A stretch of 28,342 bases of DNA from Actinomycetota bacterium. Its GTDB lineage: Bacteria > Actinomycetota > Thermoleophilia > Solirubrobacterales > Thermoleophilaceae. Shown piece by piece: positions 15,202-21,942 of this stretch. Location of the stretch: contig VAWV01000061.1 in assembly GCA_005883295.1 (NCBI GenBank), forward strand, positions 1 through 28,342. The letters are read 5' to 3'. The first letter of the stretch is position 1, and every line of letters begins with the position of its first letter. The notes beneath the pieces are model-generated. The model saw only the letters and a program-made list of their open reading frames with translations. It was not told the origin of the DNA and did no database searches. The translations under genes and the position numbers were made by a program.

Positions 15202-16713
15202 ACCTCGCGCGCGCTCCGTCAGCTGCTGGCGATCCACCTTGCCGGTCGAGGTGCGCGGGAGAGAGCTCTCGATGAGTACGTCTCCCGGAACCATGTACCG
15301 CGGCAGCGCGCTCGCCGAGTGCCGCTTCAGCTCGGTCGGGCTCAGCTCCTCGTCGGACGCCACGTACGCGACCAGCCGGTGCCCGATACGCTCGTCGGGA
15401 ACCGCCACGACCGCGGCCTCGGCCACGGCGGGGTGGGCGTGCAGGACAGCCTCGATCTCACCGAGCTCGATGCGGTACCCACGGCTCTTGACCTGGTGGT
15501 CGCGGCGACCGAGGAACTCGTACTCGTCGGCCGGCAACCGGCGGACGAGGTCCCCGGTGCGGTACGCGGGATCGGGATAGCGGTCGTGCAGCGGGTTCTG
15601 GCGAAGCCGCTGGCCTGTCAGTGCGGGATCGCCCCAGTAGCCCTTCATGACAGTGGGGCCCCGGACCCACAGCTCTCCGACCTCGTCCTCTTGCACGGGC
15701 CTGAGGTCGTCGTCGAGCGCGAACACCTCCTGGTTCTCGCACGAGCGCCCGATTGGAAGCGGCGCGTCGTCGGACGACAGTTGCTCGGGGACGACGTGAT
15801 ACGTGCAGACGTTCGTCTCTGTGGGTCCGTACAGGTTCGCGAGGACGGCTTGCGGTACCAGCGCGCGTAGCACGCGCAGGTGCTTCATCGGGAACACCTC
15901 GCCCGCGAACAGCACGATCCTGAGCGCGGAGAGGTCGGCCTCGCTCGCGGCCCTCGGGAGCAGCATGAGGGCCGATGGCACCGAGTACCACACGGTGATC
16001 CCGTGGCGCCTGATCGCGGCGACCATACTCGCCGCCAGTGCCTCCTCGCCGGCCGCCAGGAGGTGGAGGCTCGCGCCCGCCATGGCGGCGCCGTAGAGGT
16101 CGAAGATCGAGAGGTCGAAGTGGAGCGGGGCGTGGCTCGACAGCCGGTCGTCCGAGCGGACCCCGAACCGGCTCACCGCCCACTCCACGAACGACAGCCC
16201 GTTGCGGTGCGTGAGCATCACGCCCTTCGGCCTTCCGGTGGAGCCCGACGTGTAGAGGATGTACGCGAGGTCGGACTCGCAAGCCCTGGACGCGTGAACG
16301 GGATCAAGCCCGCTCACGTCCTCATCAATGTCCAGCGCGGGCGCGCCCTTCGCGCGGATCGCGTCCAGGCGCTCGCCGTCGGCACACACGAGCCGGCACC
16401 CCGCGTCATCGATCATCGTCAGGGCGCGCACCTGCGGACTGCGCGGATCGAGCGGGACGTACGCCGCGCCCGCGCGCATGATCGCGTAGAGCATCGTGAT
16501 CGAGCGAGCGGACTTCGGAGCCCAGACGCCGACGCGGTCACCGCGACGAACCCCGAGCTCCTCGAGCGCAGCGGCCGTCTTCGCCACCGCGAGCTCGAGC
16601 TGCGCGTAGCTCAGCGTGGACTCTGAATCCTGCATCGCCATCCGGTCGCCGCCCGCGTCGGCCGCCAGCGCCACAAGACGGTCGAGGGTGAAGGCGCCCG
16701 CGGCAGGCGTCAC
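15184..16713 (-). CDS. Stand-alone adenylation enzyme, probably L-prolyl-AMP ligase / carrier-protein loader
   Basis: A 509-aa ANL-superfamily enzyme that would activate an amino acid with ATP and load it on a carrier protein. Core motifs are present: YTSGSTGRPKG (154-164, ATP loop), HFDLSIFDLY (A4), NLYGPTETNV (A5), YRTGDLVRR (A7), GRRDHQVKSRGYRIELGEIE (A8) and the catalytic Lys492 in TSTGKVDR. Aligning by eye to GrsA, the ten specificity residues are D200, L201, F204, Y243, L268, A270, L294, V302, C303, K492. From memory, the prolyl enzymes PltF/RedM use D-L-L-Y-L-A-L-V-C-K, a one-residue difference. No fused carrier or condensation domain. GTG 16713 overlaps the dehydrogenase stop as GTGA. 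A different small amino acid, or D-Ala as in DltA, is the alternative. Confidence 0.87.
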   Translation of the reverse strand: MTPAAGAFTLDRLVALAADAGGDRMAMQDSESTLSYAQLELAVAKTAAALEELGVRRGDRVGVWAPKSARSITMLYAIMRAGAAYVPLDPRSPQVRALTMIDDAGCRLVCADGERLDAIRAKGAPALDIDEDVSGLDPVHASRACESDLAYILYTSGSTGRPKGVMLTHRNGLSFVEWAVSRFGVRSDDRLSSHAPLHFDLSIFDLYGAAMAGASLHLLAAGEEALAASMVAAIRRHGITVWYSVPSALMLLPRAASEADLSALRIVLFAGEVFPMKHLRVLRALVPQAVLANLYGPTETNVCTYHVVPEQLSSDDAPLPIGRSCENQEVFALDDDLRPVQEDEVGELWVRGPTVMKGYWGDPALTGQRLRQNPLHDRYPDPAYRTGDLVRRLPADEYEFLGRRDHQVKSRGYRIELGEIEAVLHAHPAVAEAAVVAVPDERIGHRLVAYVASDEELSPTELKRHSASALPRYMVPGDVLIESSLPRTSTGKVDRQQLTERARGSGAPG

Positions 16714-17813
16714 AGACCGAGGTCCCGGGCCACTATCCGACGCATCAGCTGCGAGGTCCCGGAATACAGGCGCCCACCCACGGCGTCACGAAGCCGCCGG
16801 CCATCGGACATGTCGAGCGCCGCCCTCAGCACTGTCTCCGACGCGAACAGCTTCACGGCCGCCGCCCTGGAGGCACGGGTCTCGCCGTGGTCGTACGACC
16901 ACGCGGTCTCGTAGAGAAGCGCGCGCGCCGCGTCGAGCGCCACCCGCACGTCAACGAGCACGTCGTTGTTGGGCTCCAGTCCGAACGCGGACCTCTTTGA
17001 ATGGCGAGCGGCGGCGACCTCCTCCTCGAGGGCCCTGTCGAGGGCGCCCAGCTGCGCGGCCATGATCAGCAGGCGCTCCCACTCCATCGACGAGGCGAAC
17101 ACCCGCGCCCCCCGGCCGGGCTTGCCGAGCACCGCCTCCGGTCCCACGTACACGTCGTCCAGCACCAGGTCCGCCATGGGCGAGGTGCGGAGGCCCATCT
17201 TCTCCGTCGGCTCGCCGGTGCTCACTCCGGCAGCGCCGGCCTCCACGAGGAAGGCGCTCACACCAAGCGCCCCTTCGGTCGCTGGGGCGCGCGCGAACAC
17301 GATGTAGAGGCGGGCGACGGGCGTGTTCGTGATGAGCGTCTTGCGGCCGCGCAGCACGTGACCGGCCCCGTCCGGCTCGGCGACGGTACGCAGGGCGAAC
17401 GCATCGCTGCCCGAATCCGGCTCGGTCATGGCGTGGAGACCAACCACCTCCCCGCGCGCCAGGCGAGGGAGGAAGCGCTCGCGCTGATCATCGCTCCCGT
17501 GCCGCCAGAGCGGGACGACCGCGCTCCAGAGGTGTGCGTTGATGGAGAAGACGAGGCCCGCGTCGACGCATCCGTACCCGAGCGCCTCCAGCGCCGCGGC
17601 CGTGGTAACGCGATCGGCGCCCGCCCCGCCGAGCTCCTGCGGCACGGGCAGGCCGCAGAGGCCCTTGGCCGCGCATTTACGCCAACCCTCGTGCCAGAAC
17701 TCGCCGCCCTCCTCGCGGTCGGCGTATCCGGGGTCCGCGAGCTCCTCCAGCGCGAATCGCCGCACGTCATCGACCAAGCCGCGTCGCTCTTCGTCCAGGA
17801 GCGGCGAGTGCAC
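16710..17813 (-). CDS. Acyl-CoA-dehydrogenase-like flavoprotein, probably prolyl-carrier-protein dehydrogenase
   Basis: A 367-aa member of the acyl-CoA dehydrogenase fold. FAD and substrate motifs are visible: AMTEPDSGSD (128-137), ITNTPVA (161-167) and GVSAFLVE. The usual catalytic Glu of the YEGT motif is Ser351 (LYSGTSQ), while Glu246 in SMEWERL sits where isovaleryl-CoA dehydrogenase and prolyl-PCP oxidases such as PigA keep theirs. This fits four-electron oxidation of prolyl-S-carrier to pyrrolyl-S-carrier. Odd: the C-terminal Q-x-x-G-G-x-G segment that packs on FAD is missing and the region after AFG (276-278) is also a few residues short. I chose GTG 17813, with GATAAT 7 nt upstream; an upstream GTG at 17879 would add 22 basic residues. 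Coupled to the adenylation gene; divergent from the carrier gene. Confidence 0.85.
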   Translation of the reverse strand: MHSPLLDEERRGLVDDVRRFALEELADPGYADREEGGEFWHEGWRKCAAKGLCGLPVPQELGGAGADRVTTAAALEALGYGCVDAGLVFSINAHLWSAVVPLWRHGSDDQRERFLPRLARGEVVGLHAMTEPDSGSDAFALRTVAEPDGAGHVLRGRKTLITNTPVARLYIVFARAPATEGALGVSAFLVEAGAAGVSTGEPTEKMGLRTSPMADLVLDDVYVGPEAVLGKPGRGARVFASSMEWERLLIMAAQLGALDRALEEEVAAARHSKRSAFGLEPNNDVLVDVRVALDAARALLYETAWSYDHGETRASRAAAVKLFASETVLRAALDMSDGRRLRDAVGGRLYSGTSQLMRRIVARDLGL

Positions 17814-17820
17814 CAACCTG

Positions 17821-17826
17821 ATTATC
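17821..17826 (-). promoter_or_regulatory. Candidate -10 box of the dehydrogenase-adenylation operon
   Basis: GATAAT on the minus strand (within TAGGATAAT) matches TATAAT at five of six bases and ends 7 nt before GTG 17813. There is no good Shine-Dalgarno. This supports both the chosen start and a leaderless transcript. Confidence 0.42.
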
Positions 17827-17848
17827 CTACGCGGCCGCCCAAGCCGGA

Positions 17849-17860
17849 CGGGGTACCCCG
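17849..17860. promoter_or_regulatory. 12-bp perfect palindrome between divergent genes
   Basis: CGGGGTACCCCG is a perfect inverted repeat without a loop, placed between the dehydrogenase promoter and the carrier-protein reading frame. It lies about 23 bp upstream of the dehydrogenase -10 and ends directly before codon ATC 17861. It could be a dimeric repressor or activator site serving both transcription units. The palindrome is seen; the role is inferred. Confidence 0.4.
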
Positions 17861-18103
17861 ATCGCCGATATCGAGCCACTCCGCGAGTTCATTCGCAAGC
17901 AGTTCCTCTTCGACGAGAACGCGCAGCTCGACGAAGGCGACCCGCTGTTCCCCGACGTGATCGACTCACTCGGCGTGATGGAGGTCGTCGAGTTCGTGGA
18001 GGAGGCCTACGCGATAAGCATCGACGAGCAGGACCTGCTCGCCGACAACTTCAGGTCCCTCGACGCCATCTCCTCGCTGGTGGATCGCAAGCGTGCCGGT
18101 TGA
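17861..18103 (+). CDS. Acyl/peptidyl carrier protein without a recognisable start codon
   Basis: An 80-codon frame encodes a compact acidic carrier protein: IEPLREFIRKQFLF as helix I, LDEGDPLFPDVIDSLGVMEVVEF with the phosphopantetheine serine (codon TCA 17966-17968 in DSLG), and IDEQDLLADNFRSLDAISSLV as the helix III-IV region. It would hold the prolyl/pyrrolyl thioester for the neighbouring enzymes. The frame extends upstream to a TGA at 17819 but has no ATG, GTG, TTG or CTG in that stretch; the first GTG is at 17957, too late. Initiation at ATC 17861, a start lost by mutation, or a one-base sequencing error joining it to GTG 17808 are all possible. The final 11 bases overlap the O-methyltransferase start, so the two are coupled. 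Confidence 0.78.
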   Translation: MADIEPLREFIRKQFLFDENAQLDEGDPLFPDVIDSLGVMEVVEFVEEAYAISIDEQDLLADNFRSLDAISSLVDRKRAG

Positions 18104-19109
18104 TCGCCGCCGGATCGAGGCACGGGTACGGCTGAACCGCCTCGCGATCGGGGGATGGTCAGCGCAGACCCTCTTTGCGGCGAACAGGCTCGGCGTCTTC
18201 GACCTGCTTTGCGACGGGCGTGCGCTCACCGCGGCGGAGGTGGCCCGCGAGCTCGGGACCGAGGAGGATTCGACGGCGCGCCTCCTGGGAGCGCTCGCCG
18301 CGTTGGACCTCGTCGAGCACCGCGACGAGCAGTTCTGCAATTCACGCGCTGCCGAGGACTTCCTCGTCTCCGGCCGGCCGGAGTCGCTGGCCACCTGGGT
18401 GGCGCTCATCGGAGATTGGAACCAGACCTTCGCGCAGCTCGGCGAGTCGGTCCGCACCGGTGAGCCGGCCGAGGTCCCGGAGGAGCACCTCGGCCGGTCG
18501 CCGGAGTACACCCGCAGGTTCATCATCGGGATGCACGACTACGCGATCGGCCCCGGCCGCGAGCTCGCGCGCCACCTCGATCTGGAGGGGCGGCGGCGGC
18601 TGCTCGACCCGGGAGGGGGCCCGGGCACGTACTCGATCCTGCTCGCCGAGGCGAACCCCGGGCTGACCTGCACGGTGTTCGACCTCCCGGAGGTGGTCGA
18701 GATCGCGCGGGAGGTGATCGCCGAGCACGATCTCGAGGACCGCGTGTCGACCGCCGCCGGCGACTACCACTCGGACGAATTCCCAACGGGGTACGACGTT
18801 GCCCTCGTCTCGAACACGCTGCATCAGGAGGACTGGGACACCTGCGTCGCGATCCTGAGGAAGGCCCACGACGCGCTCGAGCCGGGCGGGCTCGCGGTAG
18901 TTCAGGCGATGTTTCTGAACGAGCGCGGCGACGGTCCGCTATGGCCGGCGCTCCACAACCTGCTCATGCTCCTCGTCTACCGGGGCGGTCGGGCGTATTC
19001 CGTCGAGCAAACGTTCCGCATGCTCGAGGAGGCCGGCTTCCAGCACCCGGAGATCCACAGGATGTCACCGTTCAACGCCGGTTCCTTCGTCACCGCGACT
19101 CGCGCCTAG
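18093..19109 (+). CDS. O-methyltransferase, caffeate/hydroxyindole O-methyltransferase type
   Basis: A 338-aa class I SAM methyltransferase of the plant-like O-methyltransferase family used in natural-product pathways. Residues 12-90 form a winged-helix dimerisation domain (FDLLCDGRALTAAEVARELG). The SAM domain has LLDPGGGPGTYS (170-181), TVFDLPEVVE and AAGDYHSDEFP; His244 in NTLHQEDWD is the general base position of the family. The start GTG 18093 lies inside the carrier-protein gene, overlapping by 11 bp, so translation is coupled. That coupling suggests action on the carrier-bound or released acyl group. The 3' end overlaps the convergent acyltransferase by 45 bp. Substrate unknown; a methylated hydroxyl on a pyrrole or sugar are options. 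Confidence 0.88.
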   Translation: MPVDRRRIEARVRLNRLAIGGWSAQTLFAANRLGVFDLLCDGRALTAAEVARELGTEEDSTARLLGALAALDLVEHRDEQFCNSRAAEDFLVSGRPESLATWVALIGDWNQTFAQLGESVRTGEPAEVPEEHLGRSPEYTRRFIIGMHDYAIGPGRELARHLDLEGRRRLLDPGGGPGTYSILLAEANPGLTCTVFDLPEVVEIAREVIAEHDLEDRVSTAAGDYHSDEFPTGYDVALVSNTLHQEDWDTCVAILRKAHDALEPGGLAVVQAMFLNERGDGPLWPALHNLLMLLVYRGGRAYSVEQTFRMLEEAGFQHPEIHRMSPFNAGSFVTATRA

Positions 19110-19754
19110 CGCTTCAAGCCCGGCCTCGCTCAGCGTGCGGGGATAGGGCACGCGCCGGGCCGGGTTCCCTGAAACCATGGTCTCGGGCGGGACGTCGCGG
19201 GTGACGACGGACCCGGGGGCGACTATCGCGCGCGCCCCGATGGTGATCCCCCTGTAGAGCCCGCAGTTGTTGCCGATCCAGGCCCCGCTCTCGATCCGAA
19301 GCGGTGGACCTGTGACGAAGGATGCGCGACTGGCCGGCACCCCGTCCATCACCTCAGTCCAGTCGTGGATCGTGTCCGCGATCGTCACCCCGTGACCGAT
19401 CCCGCAGTCCTCGCCGATATGGATCCCGTTCACGGCCACCAGCCGGACGTTGTGGCCCACCACGGTTCGGTCGCCGAGTCGAAGGACGACCTGACCTCGT
19501 GGCGCGTACGCCTCAATGCAAATCCCCGATCGGATCTCCACGTCGCTCCCGATCGCAACGGACGCCGGATTGATGAGCGCGACCCTCGGGCTCGCAATTC
19601 GAGAGCCCGCTCCGAACTCCGCGAAGCGGGAGGCGAGGGGGTCTCCGTGTCCGATCGCGAGCGAGTCGTCGCGGAGTCTCTCGAGACGATTGAACAAGCG
19701 TTGGAGCAGCGCCCGCCATGGGCCCCGAAGCCTCCGACTCACGCGACCGGGCAT
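19065..19754 (-). CDS. Left-handed beta-helix acyltransferase
   Basis: A 229-aa hexapeptide-repeat acyltransferase. After a basic amphipathic N terminus (1-30) it has rungs VAIGSDVEIRSGICI, LGDRTVVGHNVRLV, IGEDCGIGHGVTI, IESGAWIGNNC and IGARAIVAPGSVV, then SGNPARRVP. His130 in DTIHDW is in the position of the catalytic base of WcaF/Vat-type enzymes. The start is ATG 19754, with TACGGT 8 nt upstream and no Shine-Dalgarno; a longer reading to 19859 has no domain support. It shares a 45-bp tail-to-tail overlap with the O-methyltransferase. Members of this fold use acetyl-CoA or, as in LpxA/LpxD, acyl carrier protein, so it is a candidate to move the carrier-bound acyl group onto a sugar. That link is inference. 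Confidence 0.85.
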   Translation of the reverse strand: MPGRVSRRLRGPWRALLQRLFNRLERLRDDSLAIGHGDPLASRFAEFGAGSRIASPRVALINPASVAIGSDVEIRSGICIEAYAPRGQVVLRLGDRTVVGHNVRLVAVNGIHIGEDCGIGHGVTIADTIHDWTEVMDGVPASRASFVTGPPLRIESGAWIGNNCGLYRGITIGARAIVAPGSVVTRDVPPETMVSGNPARRVPYPRTLSEAGLEALGASRGDEGTGVER

Positions 19755-19762
19755 CTGTGCGC

Positions 19763-19768
19763 ACCGTA
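19763..19768 (-). promoter_or_regulatory. Candidate -10 box of the acyltransferase gene
   Basis: TACGGT on the minus strand fits TANNNT and ends 8 nt before ATG 19754, with no Shine-Dalgarno between. Weak alone; supported by the same spacing at other unit heads in this window. Confidence 0.28.
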
Positions 19769-19880
19769 CCAGCGGGCGAGCAGGCCACCGCGTGCAACCG
19801 GCTTGCCCGGGCGAGTCGTGGGCTACGCTCCGTTCGCCCGGCCGAGCAGCGTCCCCCACCGGCGGGGCTGCCGATTACCC

Positions 19881-21339
19881 ATGGCCAACGAGGCTCAACT
19901 GCTAGAAGCTCCGGAGGCGCCGCAGCTCGAACCCGCGGTCTCCGGGGACGGCCAGTCGCTCCGCACGCGCGCAGCGCGCGGCACGGTGATCAACGCGGCC
20001 TTCATGGTCCTGCTCCAGACCATCGGCCTGCTGAAGGGCTTCATCATCGCCGCGTTCCTGACCCGCAGTGAGTACGGGGTCTGGGGCATCCTCGTGATAA
20101 CGATCGGGACGCTGGGCTGGCTGAAGGACGTCGGGATCTCGGACAAGTACGTCCAGCAGGACGAGCACGATCAGGAGGTCGCGTACCAGAAGGCGTTCAC
20201 GATCGACCTGATCTCGAACGCCGGTCTGTTCCTGCTGGTCCTCGTGGCGCTGCCCCTGTTCGCGCTCGCGTATGGCGACTGGAAGCTCGTGATCCCGGGC
20301 CTGGTGATCAACGCGACCCTGCTGGGCCAGTCGCTCAAGACCCCGAGCTGGATCTTCTACCGCGAGATGCGCTACGGCCGCCAGCGTCTCCTCGACGCGG
20401 TGGACCCGCTCGTCTCGTTCGCCGTGACGATCGGGCTCGCGATCGCGGGGCTCGGATACTGGGCGCTGGTTCTCGGTTTCTTCGCCGGCGTGTACGCGGG
20501 CGCGATCGCGGCCGTGATCGCCAGCCCATACCCGATCGCGCTGCGTTTCGATCGTAGGACCGGCCGCGAGTACTTCGGGTTCTCTTGGCCGCTGATCGTC
20601 GCGAGCTCGAGCGGCATCCTGGTCCCGCAGGTCGGCATGCTCGTAGCGACCCGCAAGCTCGGTCTCGGCGCGGCGGGCGTCCTCAGCCTCGCGGGAACGG
20701 TGGGCGTCTACACCAACAAGATCGACGAGCTCGTCACCTGGACGCTCTATCCGGCCATCTGCCGCGTGAAGGACCGCACGGAGCTGCTGTTCGAGGCGTT
20801 CGTGAAGTCGAACCGGCTCGCGCTCATGTGGGGCGTTCCGTTCGGCGTGGGGATCGCACTGTTCGCTTCCGAGCTGGTCCATTTCGGGATCGGCGATCGC
20901 TGGCGGCCGGCGATCGGGCTCCTCGAAGTCTTCGGCCTCGTGGCGGCCATCAACCACATCGGGTTCAACTGGATGTCGTTCTTCGGCGCCCGCGGCAACA
21001 CCCGTCCCATGGCGGTCTTCGGGCCCGTCGTCCTGCTCGCGTTTCTCGTCTTCGCCGTTCCGCTCCTCCTGCTCTACGGGCTCATGGGCTTCGGAGCCGG
21101 GACATGCCATGCGGGCCATCGCGCCGACCGTCCCGGCCGCAGCCGTCACGCTCGCGCTTCGCGCCGCAGCTCCCGCGCGGTCGCTCGCATGGGCGCTGAC
21201 CGAGCTCGCGGTGTACCTGCTGGTGACGGTCGTCGCCACGTGGCTGCTCGAGCGCGATCTGCTCCGCGAGGCGGTCGGATACGTGCACGGCCGAGCGCGT
21301 CCCCGGTTCGTGACCGGGCGCATCGCCGCGGACGGCTAG
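19881..21339 (+). pseudogene. Wzx-type polysaccharide flippase, frameshifted near its 3' end
   Basis: The product would flip undecaprenyl-linked repeat units across the membrane (MATE/PST superfamily). From ATG 19881 about 407 residues read in frame with eleven predicted helices, beginning GTVINAAFMVLLQTIGLLKG and ending at LLLLYGLMGFGAG (base 21101). The frame then turns into non-membrane Arg-rich sequence and stays open to 21878, out of frame over rmlC. The missing end, HAMRAIAPTVPAAAVTLALR and a last helix ending in RIAADG, resumes in the +1 frame and stops at TAG 21339. A twelfth helix and its following loop, about 25-30 residues in related proteins, appear to be absent. A deletion at the tandem CATGCCATGC (21103-21112) or an assembly error is likely. 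Confidence 0.78.
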
Positions 21340-21381
21340 CTTCCAGGGCTGCGCCCCAAGATCGAACGAGGAGCGATTCGG

Positions 21382-21939
21382 ATGGAGAGGATTCAGAGCA
21401 GGCTGGACGGCCCGATCCTGGTCGAGCCGACCATCCACCGCGACAAGCGCGGGTTCTTCCACGAGAGCTACCGGCGAGGCCGGTACTCGGAGCTCGGGAT
21501 GACCGCCGAGTTCGTGCAGGACAACCACTCCCGCTCCTCGCACGGGATCGTGCGCGGCATGCACTTCCAGGTTGGAAAGGGCATGGCGAAGCTGGTCCGC
21601 TGTGCCCGCGGCGCCATACTCGACGTGGTGGTGGACCTGCGCCGCGGCTCGCCGACATTCGGCGAGTGGGAGGCATTCGAGCTGAACGACGAGAACCTCC
21701 ACCAGCTGTACTGCCCGGTGGGGTTCGCCCACGGCTTCTGCGTCACCAGCGAGACCGCCGACGTGCTCTACAAGTGCGACGCGTACTACGACGAGTCGAT
21801 CGAGCGCGGCATCAGGTACGACGACCCCGATGTGGGGATCGAGTGGCCGGCGATCGAGCTCATCCCGTCGGAGCGTGACGCGAACGCCCCGCTCCTGTCG
21901 GAGGTCGCGGACCACCTCCCCTTCGAATACCGGCCCTGA
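21382..21939 (+). CDS. rmlC: dTDP-4-dehydrorhamnose 3,5-epimerase
   Basis: A 185-aa cupin that epimerises dTDP-4-keto-6-deoxyglucose at C3 and C5, the third step to dTDP-L-rhamnose. Characteristic residues are RGFFHESY (23-30), DNHSRSSHGIVRGMHFQ with the catalytic His61, VVDLRRGSPTFG and YCPVGFAHGF. The length matches RmlC. The start is ATG 21382 with GAGGAG about 8 nt upstream, a clear Shine-Dalgarno. It is in the same direction as the flippase and converges on rmlD with a 3-bp gap. rmlA and rmlB are not in the window, so the first two steps must be encoded elsewhere. Confidence 0.94.
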   Translation: MERIQSRLDGPILVEPTIHRDKRGFFHESYRRGRYSELGMTAEFVQDNHSRSSHGIVRGMHFQVGKGMAKLVRCARGAILDVVVDLRRGSPTFGEWEAFELNDENLHQLYCPVGFAHGFCVTSETADVLYKCDAYYDESIERGIRYDDPDVGIEWPAIELIPSERDANAPLLSEVADHLPFEYRP

Positions 21940-21942
21940 CGG

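Noticed and set aside
17814..17879. GTG 17879 as the dehydrogenase start
   Set aside because: Adds 22 Arg-rich residues that overlap the carrier frame; the GTG at 17813 has a -10-like box at leaderless distance and begins at the family's usual N terminus.
19902..21323. Minus-strand open frame of 473 codons opposite the flippase
   Set aside because: Highly charged, repetitive Glu/Arg translation that mirrors membrane codons; a GC-rich shadow.
21108..21878. In-frame continuation of the flippase frame over rmlC
   Set aside because: Arg-rich and out of frame with rmlC, which has its own Shine-Dalgarno; this is run-on after a frameshift, not a fusion protein.
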